Assembly: GCA_932294295.1 (NCBI GenBank) | Contig: OW028585.1 | Coordinates: 16,866,360 to 16,930,359, forward strand | DNA from: Alitta virens | Lineage: Eukaryota; Annelida; Polychaeta; Phyllodocida; Nereididae | DNA length: 64,000 nt | Direction of reading: 5' to 3' | Shown here: one piece after another, positions 50,411 to 62,175 of the stretch | How the letters are laid out: each line of letters opens with the position of its first letter | Position numbering within the stretch: the first letter of the stretch is position 1 | Program-made: the position numbers and the translations under genes | Notes under the pieces: generated by a model | What the model was told of the DNA's origin: nothing | What the model saw: only the letters and a program-made list of their open reading frames with translations | Databases searched by the model: none

Positions 50411-53129
50411 GGTGTGAAAAACAAACAAAGTGTGAACAACAAACAAACAAAGTGTGAACAACAAACAAACAAAGTGTGAACAACAAACAAAAAAAGTGTG
50501 AACAACAAACAAAAAAAGTGTGAACAACAAACAAAGTGTGAACAACAAACAAACAAAGTGTGAACAACAAACAAAAAAAGTGTGAACAACAAACAAAGTG
50601 TGAACAACAAACAAACAAAGTGTGAACAACAAACAAACAAAGTGTGAATAACAAACAAACAAAGTGTGAACAGCAAACAAAAAAAGTGTGAACAACAAAC
50701 AAACAAAGTGTGAGCAACATACAAAGTATGAACAACAAACAAAAAAAGTGTGAACATCAAACAAAGTGTGAACAACAAACAAACAAAGTGAGAACAACAA
50801 ACAAACAAAGTGTGAACAACAAACAAACAAAGTGTGAACAACAAACCAAAAAAGGTGTGAACAACAAACAAAGTGTGAACAACAAACAAACAAAGTGTGA
50901 ACAACAAACAAGCAAAGTGTGAACAATAAACAAAAAAAGTGTGAACAACAAACAAAAAAAGTGTGAACAACAAACAAACAAAGTGTGAACAACAAACAAA
51001 AAAAGTGTGAACAACAAACAAAGTGTGAACAACAAACAAACAAAGTGAGAACAACAAACAAACAAAGTGTGAACAACAAACAAACAAAGTGTGAACAACA
51101 AACAAAAAAAGTGTGAACAATAGACAAACAAAGTGTGAACAACAAACAAAGTGTGAACAACAAACAAAAAAAGTGTGAACAACAAACAAACAAAGTGTGA
51201 ACAACAAACAAACAAAGTGTGAACAACAAACAAACAAAGTGTGAACAACAAACAAACAAAGTGTGAACAACAAACAAACATAGTGTGAACAACAAACAAA
51301 CAAAGTGTGAACAACAAACAAACAAAGTGTGAACAACAAACAAACATAGTGTGAACAACAAACAAACAAAGTGTGAACAACAAACAAACAAAGTGTGAAC
51401 AACAAACAAAAAAAGTGTGAACAACAAACAAACAAAGTGTGAACAACAAACAAACAAAGTGTGAACAACAAACCAAAAAAGGTGTGAACAACAAACCAAA
51501 AAAAGGTGCGAACAACAAACCAAAAAAAGGTGTGAACAACAAACCAAAAAAAGGTGTGAACAACAAACCAAAAAAAGGTGTGAACAACAAACCAAAAAAA
51601 GGTGTGAACAACAAACCAAAAAAGGTGTGAACAACAAACCAAAAAAAGGTGTGAACAACAAACCAAAAAAAGGTGTGAACAACAAACCAAAAAAAGGTGT
51701 GAACAACAAACCAAAAAAAGGTGTGAACAACAAACCAAAAAAAGGTGTGAACAACAAACCAAAAAAAGGTGTGAACAACAAACCAAAAAAGGTGTGAACA
51801 ACAAACCAAAAAAGGTGTGAACAACAAACCAAAAAAAGGTGTGAACAACAAACCAAAAAAGGTGTGAACAACAAACCAAAAAAGGTGTGAACAACAAACC
51901 AAAAAAAGGTGTGAACAACAAACCAAAAAAAGGTGTGAACAACAAACCAAAAAAAGGTGTGAACAACAAACCAAAAAAAGGTGTGAACAACAAACCAAAA
52001 AAAGGTGTGAACAACAAACCAAGAAAAGGTGTGAACAACAAACCAAAAAAAGTGTGAACAACAAACCAAAAAAAGGTGTGAACAACAAACCAAAAAAAGG
52101 TGTGAACAACAAACCAAAAAAAGGTGTGAACAACAAACCAAAAAAAGGTGTGAACAACAAACCAAAAAAGGTGTGAAAAACAAACAAAGTGTGAACAACA
52201 AACAAACAAAGTGTGAACAACAAACAAACAAAGTGTGAACAACAAACAAAAAAAGTGTGAACAACAAACAAAAAAAGTGTGAACAACAAACAAAGTGTGA
52301 ACAACAAACAAACAAAGTGTGAACAACAAACAAAAAAAGTGTGAACAACAAACAAAGTGTGAACAACAAACAAACAAAGTGTGAACAACAAACAAACAAA
52401 GTGTGAATAACAAACAAACAAAGTGTGAACAACAAACAAAAAAAGTGTGAACAACAAACAAACAAAGTGTGAGCAACATACAAAGTATGAACAACAAACA
52501 AAAAAAGTGTGAACATCAAACAAAGTGTGAACAACCAACAAACAAAGTGAGAACAACAAACAAACAAAGTGTGAACAACAAACAAACAAAGTGTGAACAA
52601 CAAACCAAAAAAGGTGTGAACAACAAACAAAGTGTGAACAACAAACAAACAAAGTGTGAACAACAAACAAGCAAAGTGTGAACAATAAACAAAAAAAGTG
52701 TGAACAACAAACAAAAAAAGTGTGAACAACAAACAAACAAAGTGTGAACAACAAACAAAAAAAGTGTGAACAACAAACAAAGTGTGAACAACAAACAAAC
52801 AAAGTGAGAACAACAAACAAACAAAGTGTGAACAACAAACAAACAAAGTGTGAACAACAAACAAAAAAAGTGTGAACAACAGACAAACAAAGTGTGAACA
52901 ACAAACAAAGTGTGAACAACAAACAAAAAAAGTGTGAACAACAAACAAACAAAGTGTGAACAACAAACAAACAAAGTGTGAACAACAAACAAACAAAGTG
53001 TGAACAACAAACAAACAAAGTGTGAACAACAAACAAACATAGTGTGAACAACAAACAAACAAAGTGTGAACAACAAACAAACAAAGTGTGAACAACAAAC
53101 AAACATAGTGTGAACAACAAACAAACAAA
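50411..53129 (+). repeat. Two type-2 spacers around a 711-bp D24 run
   Basis: Spacers 50411-51458 and 52170-53129 share GTGTGAAAAAC heads, the GAGCAAC marker (50708, 52467), GAACATCAAAC (TCA at 50757 and 52516), CAAGCAAAG and AACAATAAAC. The D24 run 51459-52169 has a CCAAGA tail (about 52020) and a missing-G monomer (about 52049). Two copies of one composite unit with an offset of about 1759 bp. Confidence 0.83.
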
Positions 53130-54310
53130 GTGTGAACAACAAACCAAAAAAAGGTGCGAACAACAAACCAAAAAAAGGTGTGAACAACAAACCAAAAAAA
53201 GGTGTGAACAACAAACCAAAAAAAGGTGTGAACAACAAACCAAAAAAAGGTGTGAACAACAAACCAAAAAAAGGTGTGAACAACAAACCAAAAAAAGGTG
53301 TGAACAACAAACCAAAAAAAGGTGTGAACAACAAACCAAAAAAAGGTGTGAACAACAAACCAAAAAAGGTGTGAAAAACAAACAAAGTGTGAACAACAAA
53401 CAAACAAAGTGTGAACAACAAACAAACAAAGTGTGAACAACAAACAAAAAAAGTGTGAACAACAAACAAAAAAAGTGTGAACAACAAACAAAGTGTGAAC
53501 AACAAACAAACAAAGTGTGAACAACAAACAAAAAAAGTGTGAACAACAAACAAAGTGTGAACAACAAACAAACAAAGTGTGAACAACAAACAAACAAAGT
53601 GTGAATAACAAACAAACAAAGTGTGAACAATAAACAAAAAAAGTGTGAACAACAAACAAACAAAGTGTGAGCAACATACAAAGTATGAACAACAAACAAA
53701 AAAAGTGTGAACAACAAACAAACAAAGTGTGAACAACAAACAAACAAAGTGTGAACAACAAACAAACAAAGTGTGAACAACAAACAAAAAAAGTGTGAAC
53801 AACAAACAAACAAAGTGTGAACAACAAACAAACAAAGTGTGAACAACAAACCAAAAAAGGTGTGAACAACAAACCAAAAAAAGGTGCGAACAACAAACCA
53901 AAAAAAGGTGTGAACAACAAACCAAAAAAAGTGTGAACAACAAACCAAAAAAAGGTGTGAACAACAAACCAAAAAAAGGTGTGAACAACAAACCAAAAAA
54001 AGGTGTGAACAACAAACCAAAAAAAGGTGTGAACAACAAACCAAAAAAAGGTGTGAACAACAAACCAAAAAAAGGTGTGAACAACAAACCAAAAAAAGGT
54101 GTGAACAACAAACCAAAAAAAGGTGTGAACAACAAACCAAAAAAAGGTGTGAACAACAAACCAAAAAAAGGTGTGAACAACAAACCAAAAAAGGCGGAAC
54201 AACAAACCAAAAAAAGGTGTGAACAACAAACCAAAAAAAGGTGTGAACAACAAACCAAAAAAAGGTGTGAACAACAAACCAGAAAAAGGTGTGAACAACA
54301 AACCAAAAAA
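53130..54310 (+). repeat. 238-bp D24 run, 469-bp spacer, 474-bp D24 run
   Basis: The first run starts with a GTGCG core in its second monomer. The spacer (53368-53836, marker 53665) has a GTGTGAAAAAC head and an AACAATAAAC variant. The second run contains a GGCGGAAC junction (54193) and a CCAGA5 tail (about 54282), a linked pair also present at 60139 and 63824. Confidence 0.86.
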
Positions 54311-55825
54311 GGTGTGAACAACAAACAAAGTGTGAACAACAAACAAACAAAGTGTGAACAACAAACAAACAAAGTGTGAACAACAAACAAAAAAAGTGTG
54401 AACAACAAACAAAAAAAGTGTGAACAACAAACAAAGTGTGAACAACAAACAAACAAAGTGTGAACAACAAACAAAAAAAGTGTGAACAACAAACAAAGTG
54501 TGAACAACAAACAAACAAAGTGTGAACAACAAACAAACAAAGTGTGAATAACAAACAAACAAAGTGTGAACAACAAACAAAAAAAGTGTGAACAACAAAC
54601 AAACAAAGTGTGAGCAACATACAAAGTATGAACAACAAACAAAAAAAGTGTGAACAACAAACAAACAAAGTGTGAACAACAAACAAACAAAGTGTGAACA
54701 ACAAACAAACAAAGTGTGAACAACAAACAAAAAAAGTGTGAACAACAAACAAACAAAGTGTGAACAACAAACAAACAAAGTGTGAACAACAAACCAAAAA
54801 AGGTGTGAACAACAAACCAAAAAAAGGTGCGAACAACAAACCAAAAAAAGGTGTGAACAACAAACCGAAAAAAGGTGTGAACAACAAACAAAAAAAAGGT
54901 GTGAACAACAAACCGAAAAAAGGTGTGAACAACAAACCAAAAAAAGGTGTGAACAACAAACCAAAAAAAGGTGTGAACAACAAACCAAAAAAAGGTGTGA
55001 ACAACAAACCAAAAAAAGGTGTGAACAACAAACCAAAAAAAGGTGTGAACAACAAACCAAAAAAAGGTGTGAAGAACAAACCAAAAAAAGGTGTGAAGAA
55101 CAAACCAAAAAAAGGTGTGAACAACAAACCAAAAAAAGGTGTGAACAACAAACCAAAAAAAGGTGTGAACAACAAACCAAAAAAGGTGTGAACAACAAAC
55201 CAAAAAAAGGTGTGAACAACAAACCAAAAAAAGGTGTGAACAACAAACCAAAAAAAGGTGTGAACAACAAACCAAAAAAAGGTGTGAACAACAAACCAAA
55301 AAAAGGTGTGAACAACAAACCAAAAAAGGTGTGAACAACAAACCAAAAAAAGGTGTGAACAACAAACCAAAAAAGGTGTGAACAACAAACCAAAAAAGGT
55401 GTGAACAACAAACCAAAAAAAGGGTGTGAACAACAAACCAAAAAAAGGTGTGAACAACAAACCAAAAAAAGGTGTGAACAACAAACCAAAAAAAGGTGTG
55501 AACAACAAACCAAAAAAAGGTGTGAACAACAAACCAAAAAAAGTGTGAACAACAAACCAAAAAAAGGTGTGAACAACAAACCAAAAAAGGTGTGAACAAC
55601 AAACCAAAAAAAGGTGTGAACAACAAACCAAAAAATGGTGTGAACAACAAACCAAAAAAAGGTGTGAACAACAAACCAAAAAAAGGTGTGAACAACAAAC
55701 CCAAAAAAGATGTGAACAACAAACCAAAAAAAGGTGTGAACAACAAACCAAAAAAGGTGTGAACAACAAACCAAAAAAGGTGTGAACAACAAACCAAAAA
55801 AAGGTGTGAACAACAAGCCAAAAAA
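54311..55825 (+). repeat. 469-bp spacer and 1046-bp D24 run
   Basis: Spacer marker at 54608. The D24 run (54780-55825) has CCG tails, a CAA tail, a GAAGAAC pair (about 55070), the ladder (about 55320-55430), a missing-G monomer, an A5-TGG tail, and an ACCC/AGATGTG variant (55709) shared with 61342. Confidence 0.85.
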
Positions 55826-56543
55826 GGTGTGAACAACAAACAAAAAAAGTGTGAACAACAAACAAAAAAAGTGTGAACAACAAACAAAGTGTGAACAACA
55901 AACAAACAAAGTGTGAACAACAAACAAAAAAAGTGTGAACAACAAACAAAGTGTGAACAACAAACAAACAAAGTGTGAAAAACAAACCAAAAAAAGGTGT
56001 GAACAACAAACCAAAAAAAGGTGTGAACAACAAACCAAAAAAAGGTGTGAACAACAAACCAAAAAAAGGTGTGAACAACAAACCAAAAAAAGGTGTGAAC
56101 AACAAACCAAAAAAAGTGTGAACAACAAACCAAAAAAAGGTGCGAACAACAAACCAAAAAAAGGTGTGAACAACAAACCAAAAAAAGGTGCGAACAACAA
56201 ACCAAAAAAAGGTGTGAACAACAAACCAAAAAAAGGTGCGAACAACAAACCAAAAAAAGGTGTGAACAACAAACCAAAAAAAGGTGTGAACAACAAACCA
56301 AAAAAAGGTGTGAACAACAAACCAAAAAAAGGTGTGAACAACAAACCAAAAAAAGGTGTGAACAACAAACCAAAAAAAGGTGTGAACAACAAACCAAAAA
56401 AGGTGTGAACAACAAACCAAAAAAGGTGTTAACAACAAACCAAAAAAGGTGTGAACAACAAACCAAAAAAAGGGTGTGAACAACAAACCAAAAAAAGGTG
56501 TGAACAACAAACCAAAAAAAGGTGTGAACAACAAACCAAAAAA
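55826..56543 (+). repeat. 147-bp spacer piece and 571-bp D24 run with GTGCG alternation
   Basis: The spacer piece equals seven internal monomers (A A C B A C B). The D24 run starts GTGTGAAAAACAAACC. GTGCG cores alternate with GTGTG every 48 bp (56139, 56187, 56235), indicating local amplification of a two-monomer unit. A GTGTTAAC variant follows (56426). Repeated at 61459-62175 with an offset of about 5633 bp. Confidence 0.85.
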
Positions 56544-59090
56544 GGTGTGAAAAACAAACAAAGTGTGAACAACAAACAAACAAAGTGTGAACAACAAACA
56601 AACAAAGTGTGAACAACAAACAAAAAAAGTGTGAACAACAAACAAAAAAAGTGTGAACAACAAACAAAGTGTGAACAACAAACAAACAAAGTGTGAACAA
56701 CAAACAAAAAAAGTGTGAACAACAAACAAAGTGTGAACAACAAACAAACAAAGTGTGAACAACAAACAAACAAAGTGTGAATAACAAACAAACAAAGTGT
56801 GAACAACAAACAAAAAAAGTGTGAACAACAAACAAACAAAGTGTGAGCAACATACAAAGTATGAACAACAAACAAAAAAAGTGTGAACAACAAACAAAAA
56901 AAGTGTGAACAACAAACAAACAAAGTGTGAACAACAAACAAACAAAGTGTGAACAACAAACAAAAAAAGTGTGAACAACAAACAAACAAAGTGTGAACAA
57001 CAAACAAACAAAGTGTGAACAACAAACCAAAAAAGGTGTGAACAACAAACCAAAAAAAGGTGCGAACAACAAACCAAAAAAAGGTGTGAACAACAAACCA
57101 AAAAAAGGTGTGAACAACAAACCAAAAAAAGGTGTGAACAACAAACCAAAAAAAGGTGTGAACAACAAACCAAAAAAAGGTGTGAACAACAAACCAAAAA
57201 AAGGTGTGAACAACAAACCAAAAAAAGGTGTGAACAACAAACCAAAAAAAGGTGTGAACAACAAACCAAAAAAAGGTGTGAACAACAAACCAAAAAAAGG
57301 TGTGAACAACAAACCAAAAAAAGGTGTGAACAACAAACCAAAAAAAGGTGTGAACAACAAACCAAAAAAGGTGTGAAAAACAAACAAAGTGTGAACAACA
57401 AACAAACAAAGTGTGAACAACAAACAAACAAAGTGTGAACAACAAACAAACAAAGTGTGAACAACAAACAAACAAAGTGTGAATAACAAACAAACAAAGT
57501 GTGAACAACAAACAAAAAAAGTGTGAACAACAAACAAACAAAGTGTGAGCAACATACAAAGTATGAACAACAAACAAAAAAAGTGTGAACAACAAACAAA
57601 CAAAGTGTGAACAACAAACAAACAAAGTGTGAACAACAAACAAACAAAGTGTGAACAACAAACAAAAAAAGTGTGAACAACAAACAAACAAAGTGTGAAC
57701 AACAAACAAACAAAGTGTGAACAACAAACCAAAAAAGGTGTGAACAACAAACCAAAAAAAGGTGCGAACAACAAACCAAAAAAAGGTGTGAACAACAAAC
57801 CAAAAAAAGGTGTGAACAACAAACCAAAAAAAGGTGTGAACAACAAACCAAAAAAAGGTGTGAACAACAAACCAAAAAAAGGTGTGAACAACAAACCAAA
57901 AAAAGGTGTGAACAACAAACCAAAAAAAGGTGTGAACAACAAACCAAAAAAAGGTGTGAACAACAAACCAAAAAAAGGTGTGAACAACAAACCAAAAAAA
58001 GGTGTGAACAACAAACCAAAAAAAGGTGTGAACAACAAACCAAAAAAAGGTGTGAACAACAAACCAAAAAAAGGTGTGAACAACAAACCAAAAAAAGGTG
58101 TGAACAACAAACCAAAAAAAGGTGTGAACAACAAACCAGAAAAAGGTGTGAACAACAAACCAAAAAAGGTGTGAACAACAAACAAAGTGTGAACAACAAA
58201 CAAACAAAGTGTGAACAACAAACAAACAAAGTGTGAACAACAAACAAAAAAAGTGTGAACAACAAACAAAAAAAGTGTGAACAACAAACAAAGTGTGAAC
58301 AACAAACAAACAAAGTGTGAACAACAAACAAAAAAAGTGTGAACAACAAACAAAGTGTGAACAACAAACAAACAAAGTGTGAACAACAAACAAACAAAGT
58401 GTGAATAACAAACAAACAAAGTGTGAACAACAAACAAAAAAAGTGTGAACAACAAACAAACAAAGTGTGAGCAACATACAAAGTATGAACAACAAACAAA
58501 AAAAGTGTGAACAACAAACAAACAAAGTGTGAACAACAAACAAACAAAGTGTGAACAACAAACAAAAAAAGTGCGAACAACAAACAAACAAAGTGTGAAC
58601 AACAAACAAACAAAGTGTGAACAACAAACCAAAAAAGGTGTGAACAACAAACCAAAAAAAGGTGCGAACAACAAACCAAAAAAAGGTGTGAACAACAAAC
58701 CGAAAAAAGGTGTGAACAACAAACCAAAAAAAGGTGTGAACAACAAACCGAAAAAAGGTGTGAACAACAAACCAAAAAAAGGTGTGAACAACAAACCAAA
58801 AAAAGGTGTGAACAACAAACCAAAAAAAGGTGTGAACAACAAACCAAAAAAAGGTGTGAACAACAAACCAAAAAAAGGTGTGAACAACAAACCAAAAAAA
58901 GGTGTGAACAACAAACCAAAAAAAGGTGTGAAGAACAAACCAAAAAAAGGTGTGAACAACAAACCAAAAAAAGGTGTGAACAACAAACCAAAAAAAGGTG
59001 TGAACAACAAACCAAAAAAGGTGTGAACAACAAACCAAAAAAAGGTGTGAACAACAAACCAAAAAAAGGTGTGAACAACAAACCAAAAAA
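56544..59090 (+). repeat. Spacer and D24 modules: 357, 453 and 476 bp runs
   Basis: Spacers 56544-57012 (469, marker 56841), 57370-57714 (345, marker 57543; lacks exactly the six monomers A A C B A C) and 58168-58614 (447, marker 58465, with one GTGCGAAC near 58571). D24 runs 57013-57369, 57715-58167 (CCAGA5 tail at about 58138) and 58615-59090 (CCG tails, one GAAGAAC). Each D24 run has a GTGCG third monomer. Confidence 0.85.
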
Positions 59091-60256
59091 GGTGTGAAAA
59101 ACAAACAAAGTGTGAACAACAAACAAACAAAGTGTGAACAACAAACAAACAAAGTGTGAACAACAAACAAAAAAAGTGTGAACAACAAACAAAAAAAGTG
59201 TGAACAACAAACAAAAAAAGTGTGAACAACAAACAAAAAAAGTGTGAACAACAAACCAAAAAAGGTGTGAACAACAAACCAAAAAAGGTGTGAAAAACAA
59301 ACAAAGTGTGAACAACAAACAAACAAAGTGTGAACAACAAACAAAAAAAGTGTGAACAACAAACAAAAAAAGTGTGAACAACAAACAAAGTGTGAACAAC
59401 AAACAAACAAAGTGTGAACAACAAACAAAAAAAGTGTGAACAACAAACAAAGTGTGAACAACAAACAAACAAAGTGTGAACAACAAACAAACAAAGTGTG
59501 AATAACAAACAAACAAAGTGTGAACAACAAACAAAAAAAGTGTGAACAACAAACAAACAAAGTGTGAGCAACATACAAAGTATGAACAACAAACAAAAAA
59601 AGTGTGAACAACAAACAAACAAAGTGTGAACAACAAACAAACAAAGTGTGAACAACAAACAAACAAAGTGTGAACAACAAACAAAAAAAGTGTGAACAAC
59701 AAACAAACAAAGTGTGAACAACAAACAAACAAAGTGTGAACAACAAACCAAAAAAGGTGTGAACAACAAACCAAAAAAAGGTGCGAACAACAAACCAAAA
59801 AAAGGTGTGAACAACAAACCAAAAAAAGGTGTGAACAACAAACCAAAAAAAGGTGTGAACAACAAACCAAAAAAAGGTGTGAACAACAAACCAAAAAAAG
59901 GTGTGAACAACAAACCAAAAAAAGGTGTGAACAACAAACCAAAAAAAGGTGTGAACAACAAACCAAAAAAAGGTGTGAACAACAAACCAAAAAAAGGTGT
60001 GAACAACAAACCAAAAAAAGGTGTGAACAACAAACCAAAAAAAGGTGTGAACAACAAACCAAAAAAAGGTGTGAACAACAAACCAAAAAAAGGTGTGAAC
60101 AACAAACCAAAAAAAGGTGTGAACAACAAACCAAAAAAGGCGGAACAACACACTAAAAAAAGGTGTGAACAACAAACCAAAAAAAGGTGTGAACAACAAA
60201 CCAAAAAAAGGTGTGAACAACAAACCAGAAAAAGGTGTGAACAACAAACCAAAAAA
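59091..60256 (+). repeat. Broken spacer pieces and 523-bp D24 run
   Basis: A 151-bp spacer piece is followed by a two-monomer D island (59242-59286) and a 447-bp spacer (marker 59562). Both pieces start with GTGTGAAAAAC. The D24 run (59734-60256) has GGCGGAAC (60139) followed by an unusual CACACTA6 tail (CTA at 60153), then a CCAGA5 tail. Confidence 0.84.
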
Positions 60257-62175
60257 GGTGTGAACAACAAACAAAGTGTGAACAACAAACAAACAAAGTG
60301 TGAACAACAAACAAACAAAGTGTGAACAACAAACAAAAAAAGTGTGAACAACAAACAAAAAAAGTGTGAACAACAAACAAAGTGTGAACAACAAACAAAC
60401 AAAGTGTGAACAACAAACAAAAAAAGTGTGAACAACAAACAAAGTGTGAACAACAAACAAACAAAGTGTGAACAACAAACAAACAAAGTGTGAATAACAA
60501 ACAAACAAAGTGTGAACAACAAACAAAAAAAGTGTGAACAACAAACAAACAAAGTGTGAGCAACATACAAAGTATGAACAACAAACAAAAAAAGTGTGAA
60601 CAACAAACAAACAAAGTGTGAACAACAAACAAACAAAGTGTGAACAACAAACAAACAAAGTGTGAACAACAAACAAAAAAAGTGTGAACAACAAACAAAC
60701 AAAGTGTGAACAACAAACAAACAAAGTGTGAACAACAAACCAAAAAAGGTGTGAACAACAAACCAAAAAAAGGTGTGAACAACAAACCAAAAAAGGTGTG
60801 AACAACAAACCAAAAAAAGGTGTGAACAACAAACCAAAAAAAGGTGTGAACAACAAACCAAAAAAAGGTGTGAACAACAAACCAAAAAAAGGTGTGAACA
60901 ACAAACCAAAAAAAGGTGTGAACAACAAACCAAAAAAGGTGTGAACAACAAACCAAAAAAGGTGTGAACAACAAACCAAAAAAAGGTGTGAACAACAAAC
61001 CAAAAAAGGTGTGAACAACAAACCAAAAAAGGTGTGAACAACAAACCAAAAAAAGGGTGTGAACAACAAACCAAAAAAAGGTGTGAACAACAAACCAAAA
61101 AAAGGTGTGAACAACAAACCAAAAAAAGGTGTGAACAACAAACCAAAAAAAGGCGTGAACAACAAACCAAAAAAAGTGTGAACAACAAACCAAAAAAAGG
61201 TGTGAACAACAAACCAAAAAAGGTGTGAACAACAAACCAAAAAAAGGTGTGAACAACAAACCAAAAAAAGGTGTGAACAACAAACCAAAAAAAGGTGTGA
61301 ACAACAAACCAAAAAAAGGTGTGAACAACAAACCCAAAAAAGATGTGAACAACAAACCAAAAAAAGGTGTGAACAACAAACCAAAAAAGGTGTTAACAAC
61401 AAACCAAAAAAGGTGTGAACAACAAACCAAAAAAAGGTGTGAACAACAAACCAAAAAAGGTGTGAACAACAAACAAAAAAAGTGTGAACAACAAACAAAA
61501 AAAGTGTGAACAACAAACAAAGTGTGAACAACAAACAAACAAAGTGTGAACAACAAACAAAAAAAGTGTGAACAACAAACAAAGTGTGAACAACAAACAA
61601 ACAAAGTGTGAAAAACAAACCCAAAAAAGGTGTGAACAACAAACCAAAAAAAGGTGTGAACAACAAACCAAAAAAAGGTGTGAACAACAAACCAAAAAAA
61701 GGTGTGAACAACAAACCAAAAAAAGGTGTGAACAACAAACCAAAAAAGGTGTGAACAACAAACCAAAAAAAGGTGCGAACAACAAACCAAAAAAAGGTGT
61801 GAACAACAAACCAAAAAAAGGTGCGAACAACAAACCAAAAAAAGGTGTGAACAACAAACCAAAAAAAGGTGCGAACAACAAACAAACAAAGGTGTGAACA
61901 ACAAACCAAAAAAAGGTGTGAACAACAAACCAAAAAAAGGTGTGAACAACAAACCAAAAAAAGGTGTGAACAACAAACCAAAAAAAGGTGTGAACAACAA
62001 ACCAAAAAAAGGTGTGAACAACAAACCAAAAAAGGTGTGAACAACAAACCAAAAAAGGTGTTAACAACAAACCAAAAAAGGTGTGAACAACAAACCAAAA
62101 AAAGGGTGTGAACAACAAACCAAAAAAAGGTGTGAACAACAAACCAAAAAAAGGTGTGAACAACAAACCAAAAAA
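60257..62175 (+). repeat. Spacer, 733-bp D24 run, 147-bp piece, 570-bp D24 run
   Basis: Spacer 60257-60725 (469, marker 60554). D24 60726-61458 has the ladder (60940-61060), a GGCGTG junction (about 61153), the ACCC/AGATGTG variant (61342) and GTGTTAAC (61390). The 147-bp piece and the 570-bp run repeat 55826-56543, with GTGCG alternating every 48 bp at about 61772, 61820 and 61868 and GTGTTAAC at 62058. One GCG-cored monomer here has a B-type tail (61869-61890). Confidence 0.84.

Noticed and set aside
20148..50738. A minus-strand reading frame of more than 10,000 codons, and many others of 400-7,800 codons
   Set aside because: They arise because the monomer has no TTA, CTA or TCA. All three minus frames are open together, translations are the same short words repeated, and frames end only at sporadic point mutations.
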